The position numbers and the translations under genes are program-made. The notes under the pieces are model-generated. The model did no database searches. It saw only the letters and a program-made list of their open reading frames with translations, and had not been told where the DNA came from. DNA of 64,000 nucleotides from Magnetospirillum sp. (GTDB lineage: Bacteria > Pseudomonadota > Alphaproteobacteria > Rhodospirillales > Magnetospirillaceae): contig JANQAI010000005.1 of the NCBI GenBank assembly GCA_024707145.1, forward strand, positions 1,054,001-1,118,000, written 5' to 3'. The stretch's first letter is position 1, and each line of letters opens with the position of its first letter. This document shows positions 44,177 through 55,008 of this stretch, piece after piece.

Positions 44177-45867
44177 ATGTCCATGCTGAGTTCCATGACC
44201 ATCCGGACCAAGGTGGTCGCCGCCACCGTCTGTGTCCTGCTGATGTCGGTCGCCTTGGGACTGTTCGCCGTTGACCGGCTGAGCACCGTCAACCACGCCG
44301 CTGAGGAAATTCGCTCCAACTGGCTGCCCAGCGTCACCGCCATCGGGGAGATCGACGGTGCGGCGAACGACTACCGCATCCTGGAGGCCTCCCACATCCT
44401 CGCCCTTTACCCCGCGGAAATGGCCGAGGTGGAAAAGGAGATGACCACGGTTCTGAACCGCTTGGCGGAGGCCAGGCGGAAGTATGAGCCGCTGCTCGCC
44501 TCCGGCTGGGAAACCCAGACCTTCAAGCGCTGGGAGGCTGCCTGGGACAGCTATCTGAAAATCAGCCAAGGCAAGCTGCTTCCCCCTCCCGGGCCAACGA
44601 GAACGAGAAGGCCACGGGCATCTATCGAGAGGAATCGCGCAAGGCGTTCGATGAGTGCTCCGCGCTCGTCAACGAGCTGACCGCCTCCAACGTCCAGAAT
44701 GCGGCGAAGGCGGCGGACTCGGGGCGGGCCACCTATGTCGGGGCGCAGCGCTGGATTCTGGGGGCCATCGCCTTCGTGGCGGTCCTCTGCCTGTTCGCCG
44801 GCATCGCCATGACGAAGTCGGTCGCCCGGCCCATCGTCGCCCTGACCTCCATCATGGACCGTCTGGCCAAGCGCGACCTCGGCGTCGCGGTGGAGGGCGG
44901 CGCCCGCAAGGACGAGATCGGCGCCATGGCCCGCGCGGTGCAGGTCTTCAAGGACGGGCTGATCGAGGCGGAGCGCCTGACCGCCGCCCAGGCCGCCGAG
45001 GAGGAGAACAAGCGCCGCCGCACCGAACGGATCGATCTGCTGATCCGCAACTTCGACAGCGCGGTGCACAGCGTCCTGCAGACCGTGGGCGCCGCGGCGT
45101 CGCAGCTCGACACCACCGCCCGCAGCATGACCGACATCGCCGAGCACACCCGGGCCGAGGCCGGCAGCGCGGCGGCGGCGGCCGAGCTGACCTCCGCCAA
45201 CGTGCAGACCGTCGCCGCCGCGTCGGAGGAGATGGCCGCCTCCATCACCGAGATCTCCCAGCAGGTCTCGCAGTCGGCCGGCATCGCCGGCAAGGCGGTG
45301 GACGAGGCCGACCGCACCAACGCCACCGTGCAGGGGCTGTCGGAAGCGGCCCAGCGCATCGGCGACGTGGTGGACCTGATCCAGAACATCGCCGCCCAGA
45401 CCAACCTGCTGGCGCTGAACGCCACCATCGAGGCGGCCCGCGCCGGCGAGGCCGGCAAGGGCTTCGCCGTCGTGGCGAGCGAGGTCAAGAGCCTCGCCAA
45501 CCAGACCTCCAAGGCGACCGAGGAGATCGCCCAGCAGATCGGCGCCATCCAGGCGGCCACCGGCGGTGCGGTCGGCGCCATCCGCGGCATCGGGGCGACC
45601 ATCTCCTCAATCAACGACATCTCCTCCTCCATCGCCGCCGCGATCGAGGAGCAGGGTGCGGCGACCCAGGAGATCAGCCGCAACGTCCAGCAGGCGGCGC
45701 AGAGCACCCAGGAAGTGACCAGCAACATCGGCCGCGTGTCGCAGGCCGCGACCGAGACCGGCAGCGCCGCGACCCAAGTGATGTCGGCCTCCGGCGACCT
45801 GAACCAGGGGGCGATGCGCCTGAAGAGCGAGGTCGAGAACTTCCTCGTCGCCATCAAGGCGGCCTGA
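44177..45867 (+). CDS. Methyl-accepting chemotaxis protein (frame break)
   Basis: About 563 residues after correction. N-terminal membrane helix ([20 protein letters not shown]), a four-helix-bundle periplasmic sensor (about 35-190), a second helix ([20 protein letters not shown]), a HAMP domain and a cytoplasmic signalling domain with the conserved tip [20 protein letters not shown] and [14 protein letters not shown]. Signals ligand binding to CheA/CheW. The frame is lost at the C-rich stretch 44581-44590 and resumes as [19 protein letters not shown]; one missing base would explain it. A paralogue lies at 48277. Confidence 0.9.
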
Positions 45868-45882
45868 GGCGGCGCGGCCCTG

Positions 45883-45928
45883 GGCAACAGCGGCGGGACC
45901 GCCCGCCGGCGGTCCCGCCGCTGTTGCC
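45883..45928. terminator. Strong 21-bp hairpin after the chemoreceptor gene
   Basis: Arms 45883-45903 and 45908-45928 are exact reverse complements (21 bp) around CGCC. There is no T run, so it is either a non-canonical terminator or an RNA-stabilising structure. It ends only 16 bp before the metA -10 element and overlaps its probable -35. Confidence 0.6.
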
Positions 45929-45950
45929 AAGCCGCCGCTGCCCGTATAAT
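45922..45950 (+). promoter_or_regulatory. Predicted metA promoter
   Basis: A perfect TATAAT (45945-45950) with a weak -35 (TGTTGC at 45922-45927, 17-bp spacing, or TTGCCA at 45924). Transcription should start near 45957, a few bases before the predicted riboswitch. Confidence 0.65.
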
Positions 45951-45960
45951 GTGCACCGCG

Positions 45961-46030
45961 CATCAAGAGTTGAGCGGACGCTCAACGCCAACCTGCTTTC
46001 CCGAGCAAGGTGGCGTCCCGAAGGGGGATG
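45961..46030 (+). promoter_or_regulatory. Putative SAM-responsive riboswitch (S-box-like) in the metA leader
   Basis: Stem P1: CATC (45961-45964) with GATG (46027-46030). It is followed by AAGAG as in S-box RNAs. P2: TTGAGC/GCTCAA (45970-45985) with loop GGAC. P3: CGCCAACC with GGTGGCG (45986-46015), including the S-box-like words CAACCTGC and GCAAGGTG. The P2 loop GGAC can pair with GTCC (46015-46018) as a pseudoknot. Position at the transcript start of metA fits methionine/SAM feedback. The precise class (SAM-I, SAM-IV or variant) is not decided; it does not resemble SAM-II. Confidence 0.6.
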
Positions 46031-46108
46031 TGGCCGGACCGGCAAACAAACGGGGTTCGCCATGACGTCTGTTCCGACCGATGCACCGACAGCGGAGCCG
46101 GACGAGTC

Positions 46109-47032
46109 ATGCCCATCAAGATACCCAACGATCTTCCCGCCTTCACCGCCCTGCAGGCCGAGGGCGTCATGGTCATGCAGGAGGCCGACGCCATCCGGCA
46201 GGACATCCGGCCCCTGCGCTTCGGCCTGCTCAACCTGATGCCCGACAAGATCCGGACCGAGACGCAGATCGCGCGCCTTCTCGGCAGCACGCCGCTTCAG
46301 GTCGAGCTGTCGCTGATCCGGATCACCAACCATGTGCCGCGCAACACCGCGGCGGACCACATGAGCGCCTTCTACCGGTCGTGGGAGGACGTGCGCCGCG
46401 AGACCTTCGACGGCTTCATCATCACCGGCGCGCCGGTCGAGACGATGCCCTTCGAGGAGGTGTCCTACTGGGACGAGCTGTGTTCGGTCTTCGACTGGAC
46501 GCAGAGCCACGTCCATTCCTGCCTGAACATCTGCTGGGCGGCGCAGGCCGCCGTTCATCATTTCCACGGCGTGCCGAAGCATCTTCTGCCGCGCAAGGCG
46601 TCCGGCGTGTACCGGCACCGCAACCGCGCCCCCGCATCGCCCTATCTGTGCGGCCTGTCCGACGGCGTGCCCATCCCGGTCTCGCGCTGGACCGAGGTGC
46701 GGGAGGAGGACATTCCCCCCGAAAGCGGCCTGCGGGTGCTCCTGGACTCCCCGGAAACCGGCCCCTGCCTGCTGGAGGACGCCGCCCACCGGTCGCTGCA
46801 CATGTTCAACCACATCGAATACGACACCGACACGCTGCGCAACGAGTATGTCCGGGACGTCGCCAAGGACGCGGCCACGCCGGTTCCCCAGGGCTATTTC
46901 CCCGATGACGACCCCAGCCTCCCGCCCAAGAACCGGTGGCGGAGCCACGCCCATCTGCTGTTCGCGAACTGGATCAACCGGATCTACCAGACGACGCCCT
47001 TCGATCTCGCCCGCATCGGAACGGCGGGATAG
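46109..47032 (+). CDS. metA: Homoserine O-succinyltransferase (or acetyltransferase) MetA
   Basis: 307 residues, the usual length. First committed step of methionine synthesis: acylates homoserine with succinyl- or acetyl-CoA. Typical segments: [12 protein letters not shown] at the start, [20 protein letters not shown], the nucleophile Cys in [16 protein letters not shown], and [19 protein letters not shown] with the catalytic His and Glu. Start ATG 46109; an upstream ATG at 46062 begins a different frame within the leader. The acyl donor cannot be decided by eye. Probably controlled by the riboswitch-like leader. Confidence 0.95.
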   Translation: MPIKIPNDLPAFTALQAEGVMVMQEADAIRQDIRPLRFGLLNLMPDKIRTETQIARLLGSTPLQVELSLIRITNHVPRNTAADHMSAFYRSWEDVRRETFDGFIITGAPVETMPFEEVSYWDELCSVFDWTQSHVHSCLNICWAAQAAVHHFHGVPKHLLPRKASGVYRHRNRAPASPYLCGLSDGVPIPVSRWTEVREEDIPPESGLRVLLDSPETGPCLLEDAAHRSLHMFNHIEYDTDTLRNEYVRDVAKDAATPVPQGYFPDDDPSLPPKNRWRSHAHLLFANWINRIYQTTPFDLARIGTAG

Positions 47033-47165
47033 GCCGCCATCAGGGCAGCCGATCCGCCCCGTCACCCTCCCCGCCGGCCGCACCGCGTCGTCCATCTGCA
47101 AGGCGAGCCAGAGCAGATGCGCCGCGGCGGCCGGGCTGACGCGCGGCGGGCGGGAGCCGCCCCCG

Positions 47166-47591
47166 TCACCGTCCTCCCCCCTCCATCGCCAAACCGTACA
47201 GGGCCGCCACGAGATTGCCCTTGGCGCGGGGCGACAGGCCCCGGTCCCGGTCGGCCAGCCCCTGCTCGACAAGGGCGATCGCCTCGCTCAGCAGCGCGAG
47301 GTCGAGCACCGGCCGGGGAACGCCGGATTCCCGCGGCGCGGGCGGAAGCGCGCCGTCGCCGGACTCCGGTCGGCCGCCCGCTGCCCGCATGCTGCCCCGT
47401 CCGGTCAGCAGCCAATTCATGTCGATGCCAAGGGCGGCAAGCTCCGCCAGGGTCTCCCCCTTCGGAAGCTTGCCGTTCAACTCGTACGACTGCCAGGTGT
47501 TCTCCCCGAGATGGAACCGGCGAGACATGGTTTTTTGTGTCTCGCCGAGAAATTCGCGCACGGCCTTGAGCCGATCCCCAAGCTGAGCCAT
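47166..47591 (-). CDS. HTH transcriptional regulator (XRE type)
   Basis: 141 residues from MAQLGDRLKAVREFLGETQK. The HTH continues with MSRRFHLGENTWQSYELNGK and ends LGIDMNWLLTGRG, a phrase common in phage-type regulators. The C-terminal part (LSEAIALVEQGLADRDRGLS) is helical. The C-terminus may be affected by a frame break: it stops in a G6 run near 47176, and the next frame continues SPAAAAHLLWLALQMDDAVR, but that frame has no early stop. It converges with metA. Confidence 0.8.
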   Translation of the reverse strand: MAQLGDRLKAVREFLGETQKTMSRRFHLGENTWQSYELNGKLPKGETLAELAALGIDMNWLLTGRGSMRAAGGRPESGDGALPPAPRESGVPRPVLDLALLSEAIALVEQGLADRDRGLSPRAKGNLVAALYGLAMEGGGR

Positions 47592-48276
47592 GCCGGCTTC
47601 TCCCGACCGTGGGGAAATATCCGTTGTCTCAAGGGTGAATTTGCTTTCCACGGCACCCCACGCGCGACGAGGCCAATCGTCGGTTGCACGCTTTCTCATG
47701 TTGCGACGATACGTATTATCGTGTAAGAAACGCTGGGATACGCGGTGCGCAGCACTTTTACACATGGATAAGACATGGGCATCCTCGGTGTGCGCTCCAT
47801 TCATTCCGCCTTCGGTCCGGGCTCCGCGGGGCCACCCGACTCCTGCCCATGACGCCAGAAACCATGCGCGTCCATGGGCCGCGCTGGTTCTGCGTCGATA
47901 GAATAGCGAAGTCTCCTTCACCGCCTGCGGGAGCAGGGCGGCCGTGATGACTGTGCGACGCCAGTTTCTTCCCGATCAACGTCTTCGGAGGCGTCCCGCG
48001 AACCTCTCCGCATGGTCACTCCTTGGCCGGCGATCAATCATTCAACTTATCGCAGAACATGTGGGGTTTTGCATTGCCCATCCGCGCGCCCGTGCAGCCG
48101 GGCGTGCGGAACCGTTTGAGACATCCCGTCACCGACACACAACGAACGATTTCGACGCAACGCACTCATCACGAAATTTTAAAAACCAACCAAAAACAAC
48201 AAAAATGGCGAACGCCTCTTTGGTGAAAACGCGAGGAAACCGACCACAAAACACCGCCGAAAGAGAAAAAAACACC
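47592..48276. other. Long intergenic region between an HTH regulator and a chemoreceptor
   Basis: About 685 bp. Open frames here lack ribosome sites and family resemblance. The last 120 bp before 48277 are A-rich with several A runs, perhaps an unstructured leader or UP-element-like promoter DNA for the chemoreceptor. No RNA gene recognised. Confidence 0.5.
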
Positions 48277-49957
48277 ATGAACGACATCAGCGTCAGAACA
48301 AAAACCTTCACCGTCTTTGCGTTTCTATCCCTGCTTTTTGCTGGAATCAGCGTTCTCGGAATCAATCGGCTGTCGGTGGTCAACGACAGCTCGACGGAGA
48401 TCGCCACCTTCTGGATGCCGCGGGTCGTGCAGGTCAACACGATGAACGACACCGTGTCGAACTTCCGCATCCTGCAAGAGCACGCACATCCTCGCCACCA
48501 GCGAGCCGGACATGGCCGCGGCGGAGAAGAAGATGGACGATCTGGAATCCGGCATCGCCACCGCCCGCCGGGTCTATGAGGCGACGCTGAGCAGCGTCGA
48601 AGGGCGCGCTCTGTTCACCCGGTTCGAACAGCAGTGGGGTCAGTATCTCACTCTTCACCGCCAGATCGTCGCCCTGTCGCGCCGCAACGAGAACACCGCC
48701 GCCACCGCCCTGTTCCGCGACGCGGCGGACAAGGGCTTCCAGGAGGTCGGGCAGGCGCTCGACGCCATGATCGACCACAACAACCGGGGGGCCGCCAAGG
48801 CGAACGACGACGCCGACGCCGTCTACGCCCAGTCCAGCTCGACGCTGATCGTCGCGCTGGTCATCGGCATCGCCGTCTGCCTGGGCGGCGCGCTGATGAT
48901 GATCCGCGGCGTCTCCTCGCCGATCGGCGCGATGACCGAGGCGATGCGCCGGCTGGCCGGCGGCGACAAGACGACGGCGATCCCCTTCGCCAACCGGGGC
49001 GACGAGATCGGCGCCATGGCCACGGCGGTCCAGGTGTTCAAGGACGGGCTGATCGAGGCCGACCGGCTGGCCGCCGAACAGGCCGCCGAGCAGGCCGCCA
49101 AGCTGCGGCGGACCGAGGCGGTCGAGCGGCTGATCGCCTCCTTCGAGGAGCAGGTCGCCGACGCGCTGCGCAACGTCGCCGCCGCCGCGACCGAGCTGGA
49201 CACCACCGCCCAGAGCATGGCGGTCACCGCCCGCCAGACCAACGACCAGGCGGCCAACGCCGCCGCCGCCGCGGAGCAGACCAGCGCCAACGTGCAGACG
49301 GTCGCCAGCGCCGCGGAAGAGATGTCCAGCTCCATCGGAGAGATCGGCTCGCAGGTCACCCGCTCCACCGGCATCGCCGGACAGGCGGTGCAGGAGGCCG
49401 GGCGCACCACCGACTCCGTGCGCGGGCTGGCCGACGCCGCGCACCGCATCGGCGCCGTGGTGCAGCTCATCACCAACATCGCCGGCCAGACCAACCTGCT
49501 GGCGCTGAACGCCACCATCGAGGCCGCCCGCGCCGGCGAGGCCGGCAAGGGCTTCGCCGTGGTGGCGTCGGAGGTGAAGCAGCTCGCCAACCAGACCGCC
49601 CGCGCGACGGACGAGATCGCCGCCCAGATCACCGCGATCCAGGAGGCCACCGCCGGCTCGGTCGGCGCCATCGAGGGGATCGGCCGCACCATCGCGGCGA
49701 TCAACGAGATCTCCACCTCCATCGCCGCCGCGATCGAGGAGCAGGCCGCCGCGACCAACGAGATCTCCCGCAACGTCCAGCAGGCCGCGATCGGCACGCG
49801 CGAGGTCTCCAGCAACATCGCCCAGGTGACCGAGGCCGCCGGCACCACCGGGGCCGCCGCCCATCAGGTGCTGGGCGCCGCCGGCGGGCTGGCGTCGCAG
49901 GCGGAGAACCTGCGCCGCGACGTGGAGAGCTTCCTGGCGGCGATCCGCGCCGCCTGA
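48277..49957 (+). CDS. Methyl-accepting chemotaxis protein (frame break)
   Basis: About 559 residues after correction. N-terminal helix ([20 protein letters not shown]), four-helix-bundle sensor, a second helix ([20 protein letters not shown]), HAMP and a signalling domain with [20 protein letters not shown]. The frame breaks near 48481 (after RILQE): one extra base precedes [20 protein letters not shown]. The signalling halves of this protein and the receptor at 44177 are nearly identical in the tip and both belong to the same receptor class, so a duplication is likely. Start codon ATG 48277 has only a weak ribosome site. Confidence 0.9.
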
Positions 49958-49971
49958 GGCGCTGTCCGCCT

Positions 49972-49998
49972 CCTGCGGGGTCTCACCAGCCCCGCAGG
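49972..49998. terminator. Hairpin between convergent chemoreceptor and dinG genes
   Basis: CCTGCGGGG and CCCCGCAGG form a 9-bp stem with a 9-base loop, covering the end of the helicase gene. There is no T run; a terminator or transcript-end stabiliser is possible. Confidence 0.45.
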
Positions 49999-52750
49999 AA
50001 CTCCGCCGTCGCCTCCACCGCCTCCTTGATGCCGACGCGGCGGACCTCCACCCCCTCGGGGAAGGCGCCGAACAGGCGGCTCGGCATCATCGGGTCGAGC
50101 AGGACGAACACCCCGGTGTCGTCGGCCCGCCGCACCAGCCGGCCGAAGGCCTGCTTCAACCGCAGCCGCGCGATCATGTCCTCGTAGCGCCGCCGCCCGA
50201 AGGCGTCGCGGCGGGCGCGGTGCAGGATGTCCGGGCGCGGCCAGGGCACGCGGTCGAACACGATCAGCCGCAGCGAGCGCCCCGGCACGTCCACCCCGTC
50301 GCGCACCGCGTCGGTGCCGAGCAGGCAGGCGTGCTCCTCCCCCGGAAAATGTCGATCAGGGTCGCCACGTCCAGCGGGTCAACATGCTGGGCGTAGAGCG
50401 GGACGCCGGTGGCGTCCAGCGGCTCCACGATGCGGTCGTAGACGGCGCGCAGCCGGCTGATCGCGGTGAACAGCCCCAAGCCCCCGCCCCCCGCCGCCTG
50501 GAACAGCGTGCGGTAGGCGGACGCCACCTGCCCCAGATCGTCCTTGCGCACGTCGGTGACCACCATCACCCGCGTGCGGTTGGGATAGTCGAAGGGCGAG
50601 GGCACCTGGGCGCGCAGCGCCGGCTTCGGCAAGTGGCTGGCGCCGCAGCGGTCCTCCGCCGCCTGCCAGTCCATGGCGGTGTCGCCGGTGCCGTCGGTCA
50701 GAGTGGCGGAGGTCACCACCATGCCATGCGCCGGCCCGGCCAGCGCCTCCGCGAAGGGAACCGTCGGGTCGATCCAGTGGCGGTAGAGCCCGACGTCGAC
50801 GTCGCGCCCGTCGATCCGCTCCACCGCGAACCAGTCCACGAACTGCGCCGGCGTCTCCACCGGCAGCGTCTTCAGCATGGCCCGCCACGCCTCGACCGTC
50901 AGCACGCCGCGCCGGGTCAGGCTGCGCGCCATGGCGTCGATGCGCCGCCGCTGGTCGCTGTCCAGCTCCGCCGTCTCGTCCTCCAGCCGTGCCGCCAGCC
51001 GCTTGGCCAGCCCGGCCAGCGGTTCCGACAGCCGGACCAGCGCCGCCTCCAGCGCCACCGCCGCATCCAGCAGCCCGTCCACCGGGTAGGCCTTGTCGGC
51101 CTCCAGGCTGTAGGGGCCGCCCTGCCCCGCCGTCCGCGAATAGACCTGACGGCGCGCGGCGAGCAGGAAGGCTTCGGTCGGCCCCTGCGGATTGTCGGCG
51201 GACAGCCGCGCCGCCCAGCCCTCCGCCGGCAGGACGCGGGCGCCCAGCATCACCGCGTCCATCAGCTCCTGCGCCTTCTCGTCGCTGGCCACCAGATCCT
51301 CGATGCGGCGCTTCAGCCCGCGGGCGCGGCTGCGCCCCGTCTCCTCGGCGCCCAGCAGCCAGCGCCGCAGCTCCTGCGTCTCCCGCCCGGTCAGATGCCC
51401 GGCGAAGGCGCTGTCCGCCGCGTCGAAGACGTGGTGCCCCTCGTCGAAGACGTAGCGGGTGGGCAGGGTCGGCTCCTCGCCGCCGCCCAGGGCGGCCTGC
51501 ACCATGACCAGCGCGTGGTTGGCGATGACCACGTCGGCCTTGCGGGCGCGGCGCACGCTCTTCTCGATGTAGCAGCGGGCGTAATGGTCGCAGGCGGAAT
51601 AGATGCACTCGCCCCGCCGGTCGGCGAGGCCGAGCGTCCGCCCGCGCCCGGCGATGTCCACCAGCCAGCCGGGAAAATCGCCGCCGGTCAGGTCGCCGTC
51701 GCGCGTCGCCGCGGCCCAGCGCGCCATCAGCCCGACACCGATGGCGTGGTGCGGCTGCATCGGCATGCCGCGGACGGCCTCCTCCAGGTTCAGCAGGCAC
51801 AGGTAGTTTTCCCGGCCCTTGCGCAGCACGACCTTGCGCGCCTTGGTCGCAGGCTCGGGGTAGAGGCGGTCCAGTTCCGCGTCGATCTGGTGCTGGAGGT
51901 TGCGGGTGTAGGTGGAGATCCACACCGTGCCGCCGTTCTTCTCCGCCCACACCGTGGCCGGCGCCAGATAGCCCAGCGTCTTGCCGACGCCCGTTCCGGC
52001 CTCCGCCAGAACGACGTTCGGCGTGTCGGGGGCGGGGCGCGGGGCGAAGGCGGCGGACACCGCGCTGGCGTAGTCGGCCTGCTGCGGGCGCGGCTCGGCC
52101 ACCTTGCCGGGCACGCTGGCCGCCAGCATCACCGACAGGCGGCGGCGCGCCTCGTCCGGCTCCACCGGGTGGTGGGCGGGCGGCGGTTCGGGCGGGCCGT
52201 CCTGCCACTCCTTGATGCGGGTCCAGACGCGCAGGCCGGCGCGGGCGGCGCCCTTCTCCGGCCCCTCCGGCTTGCCCAGGGCCGCCAGCACGGCGGGCGC
52301 CCACAGCCAGCCGGCGCGCCCCATCTCCCAGGCGAAGGCCACGGGGTCGGACGCCTCCTCCCGCCCCGGCGTGCCCAGCAACCCCAGCAGCTTGCGCACC
52401 GCCCGGTGCAGGGCCAGCGCGTCGTCCTCCAGCCCGTCGGGGATCGGCAGGTCCAGCGCCTCGGCCAGACCGCGCGGGGTCGGCACGCAGAAGCGGGCGG
52501 GCAGGACGAAGGCGAACAGCTCCAGCAGGTCGAAGGCGGCGAAGGGCTCCGTTCCCAGCCGCCGCGCCATCGCCCGCGCGTGGCAGACCAAGGGCGGCTG
52601 GCGACGCGCCCGCTTGGCCGCGGCGGCGGGCGGCACCTCCTCGACCTCGCCGTCGCCGGTCAGCAGAACCACGCGCCGCGCGCCGGCCACCAGTGCCGGC
52701 GCGTCATCGAGGCTGAAGGACGGGAGGGAGGGCGCCGAGGTCAGATCCAT
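49983..52750 (-). CDS. DinG-like superfamily 2 DNA helicase (frame break)
   Basis: About 922 residues after correction. ATP-dependent 5'-3' helicase of the DinG/XPD type, which unwinds R-loops and damaged DNA. Walker A is VVLAEAGTGVGKTLGYLAPA, the Cys cluster for an iron-sulfur site is in ENYLCLL...GECIYSACDHYARCYIE, the DEAH-like box is RYVFDEGHHVFDAAD, and the C-terminal motif VI is QAFGRLVRRADDTGVF. The N-terminal about 180 residues are an extra domain, partly exonuclease-like in position. The frame breaks in the C run 50339-50343 (one base short); the last 107 residues are in another frame. Confidence 0.9.
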
Positions 52751-52866
52751 GGCGCGCAGTATAAAGGCCCCCGCCGCCGCAATGCGAGCAAACCCGTGTT
52801 GACCGATCGGCCCGCCCCTCGAAAGTGCTCCCCGTCCTTGAGCGTCGCAGAGGAGAGGTCGAGCGC

Positions 52867-53553
52867 ATGCGGTTTCCGGTCCGGCGTCTGCTGAGACTCC
52901 TGATGGCCCTGGCCGTCGCCCTGGTGGCCTTCAGCGTCGGCTGGGCGGCGCTCTACCGCGTGGCGCCGGTGCCGGCCACGCCGCTGATGCTGATCCGCGC
53001 CGCCGGAGGGTCCGGACTGGCGCACGACTGGGTGCCCCTGTCGCAAATTTCTCCCCACCTCGCCCGCGCGGTCATCGCGTCGGAGGACACGCTGTTCTGC
53101 GGCCATGGCGGCTTCGACTGGGCGGCCATCGAAGGCGCCTTCGAGGACAACGAGGAGGGCCGGCGCCTGCGCGGCGGCAGCACGATCAGCCAGCAGACCG
53201 CCAAGAACGCCTTTCTCTGGCCGGACCGGAGCTGGACCCGCAAGGGTGCTGAGGCGTGGTTCACCCTGCTGATCGAGACGCTGTGGCCCAAGAGCCGCAT
53301 CCTGGAGGTCTATCTGAACATCGTGGAGTGGGATGACGGCGTCTACGGCGCCGAGGCCGCCGCCCGCCACCATTTCAAGAAGCCGGCGTCGGCCCTGACC
53401 CGCCGCGAGGCCGCCCTGCTGGCCGTCGTCCTGCCCAACCCCCGCAACTGGTCGCCGAACCCGCCCGGCGCCTATGTGGCGCGGCGGGCGGGCGTCATCG
53501 AGCGGCGCATGGCGGTGGTGGAGCGGGACGGACTGGCCGACTGCGCACGTTAG
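52867..53553 (+). CDS. mtgA: Monofunctional peptidoglycan transglycosylase
   Basis: 228 residues. N-terminal membrane helix ([20 protein letters not shown]) and a family GT51 domain: catalytic Glu in [17 protein letters not shown], then [20 protein letters not shown] and [20 protein letters not shown]. It polymerises lipid II into glycan strands in the periplasm. Start 52867 is favoured by a GGAG site. Divergent from dinG. Confidence 0.95.
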   Translation: MRFPVRRLLRLLMALAVALVAFSVGWAALYRVAPVPATPLMLIRAAGGSGLAHDWVPLSQISPHLARAVIASEDTLFCGHGGFDWAAIEGAFEDNEEGRRLRGGSTISQQTAKNAFLWPDRSWTRKGAEAWFTLLIETLWPKSRILEVYLNIVEWDDGVYGAEAAARHHFKKPASALTRREAALLAVVLPNPRNWSPNPPGAYVARRAGVIERRMAVVERDGLADCAR

Positions 53554-53707
53554 GCCCCGACCGCCATCGCTCAACCTGGGAACTTGCTGATCGACCATCA
53601 ATACAGCCGGTGGTAAACTGTCCCGATTGCCCTGCATGGGCTCGGGGTGGTCCGGCGCGCCGACACGCTCCGTCATTGGCAAACCTCGGCAATGGGAGGG
53701 CCGCCTG

Positions 53708-54535
53708 ATGAACGTCATGGAGCCATCGGTGGGTGCGGCTCGGCAGCCGGCCACCTTGTTCGCGACGACACCGTCCGCCTCCAAGGCGGCGGCGGGGACC
53801 AAAGATACGGGGCCAAAAGACACGGCCGGCGGCTCCTCCGCCGGCACGCGCGATGCGGCGGCCATCGATGCGGCGGCCGTCGTCACGCTGTCGGAGACGG
53901 CCCAGGCGTCCCTGGCGACCCAGACGGCGGGCAAGAAGGATTTCGCGACCGTCGCCAAGGACGCGCGGGCGGCCATCGACGCCAAATACGCGGAGCTGGC
54001 CGCGAACGGCAAGCCGATGGACTACATGCACGCCACCCAGGAAAGCTGGGACACCGTCTATGGCGGGCTCGACCGCCGCGCCCTCTTCGCCATCGCCAGC
54101 AACAGCGACGGCAGCTTTTCCAAGGACGAGCAGAACACCGCCCAATCGATCATGTCGCAGCAGCAGGGGCAGGCCATGATGGCCGCGGACCCGACGGGCA
54201 ACGATCACGCCGCCCGCTTCCGGGCCGGCGTCGCCTTTCTGGAGGGCGTCAGCGACGAGGAGAAGGCCTCGGCCAACTGGGCGGTCCAACGCGCCGCCAC
54301 CCAGTTCGGGTACGAACAGTCGATGCGGAGCAGCGGCCGGGAACCGGACGATCTCGACAGCGAGAATCCGCTGGTCGCCATGATCAAGGGCGCCATGGAC
54401 CGCCTCAAGGACAAGTCGCCCGAGGCCGTGGCCACCGGCGGCTATGTCAAGGACCTGAAGGACATGCCCTTGTTCCGCGACGGCGTCCCGGCGGTGGCGG
54501 CCGGCACCAGCCCGTCGCTCGACATCCGGGCATGA
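53708..54535 (+). CDS. Hypothetical protein with an EF-hand-like loop
   Basis: 275 residues, no family recognised. The N-terminal 60 residues are low-complexity Ala/Thr/Ser. The middle contains DRRALFAIASNSDGSFSKDE, where the run N-S-D-G-S-F-S-K-D-E resembles a calcium-binding EF-hand loop. The rest is helical. ATG 53708 has GGGAGG upstream. No signal peptide is evident, so it is likely cytoplasmic or secreted without one. Confidence 0.7.
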   Translation: MNVMEPSVGAARQPATLFATTPSASKAAAGTKDTGPKDTAGGSSAGTRDAAAIDAAAVVTLSETAQASLATQTAGKKDFATVAKDARAAIDAKYAELAANGKPMDYMHATQESWDTVYGGLDRRALFAIASNSDGSFSKDEQNTAQSIMSQQQGQAMMAADPTGNDHAARFRAGVAFLEGVSDEEKASANWAVQRAATQFGYEQSMRSSGREPDDLDSENPLVAMIKGAMDRLKDKSPEAVATGGYVKDLKDMPLFRDGVPAVAAGTSPSLDIRA

Positions 54536-54539
54536 GGAT

Positions 54540-54863
54540 CTACGCCCCGCCCCCCGACATCCGGAGGCTGACCACTCCCGCCACGATCAGCAGGATCCCC
54601 GCCAGCTTCAGGAAATTCAGCGACTCGCCGAACACCCACACCCCGATCGCCGCGATGGCCGCGGTGCCCACCGCGGACCAGATGGCGTAGGCGACGCCGA
54701 CCTCGATCTCGCGCAGCGCCTGGGCCAGCATCGCGAAGGCCACCAGATAGCAGGCCACCACCGCCAGGCTGGGCCACAGGCGGGTCATGCCGTCGGACAT
54801 CTTCATGGCGACGGTGCCCACGATCTCGAAGGCGATGGCGACGGACAGAAACAGCCAGCTCAT
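54540..54863 (-). CDS. Small multidrug resistance (SMR) transporter, EmrE type
   Basis: 107 residues, four helices, the conserved membrane Glu in SVAIAFEIVGTVAMKMSDG and the typical LREIEVGVAYAIWSAVGTAA and VWVFGESLNFLKLAGI. Proton-coupled export of cationic compounds, or spermidine as in MdtIJ, is expected. Start at MSWLFLSV (54863). Converges with the hypothetical gene at 53708. Distinct from the SMR gene in the transposon. Confidence 0.92.
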   Translation of the reverse strand: MSWLFLSVAIAFEIVGTVAMKMSDGMTRLWPSLAVVACYLVAFAMLAQALREIEVGVAYAIWSAVGTAAIAAIGVWVFGESLNFLKLAGILLIVAGVVSLRMSGGGA

Positions 54864-55008
54864 ACGGGTCCTCGGCGGGTGATCCACATCCAGACATGCG
54901 CCCGATCCGCGAAACGGACAAGCGGCGCCCGTTGACGGACGGCGCGGAGCGCCCTAGGGTCGCTGCCTTTCTTTCTACACTTCCGTCGAGTTTTGAAGGG
55001 GCTCTACC

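Noticed and set aside
45961..46030. SAM-II riboswitch, the usual metA switch in alphaproteobacteria
   Set aside because: The metA leader lacks the SAM-II pseudoknot words; its features fit the S-box group better.
50384..52894. Plus-strand open frame of 836 codons
   Set aside because: Antisense shadow of the DinG-like gene. The composition is low-complexity and no family is recognisable.
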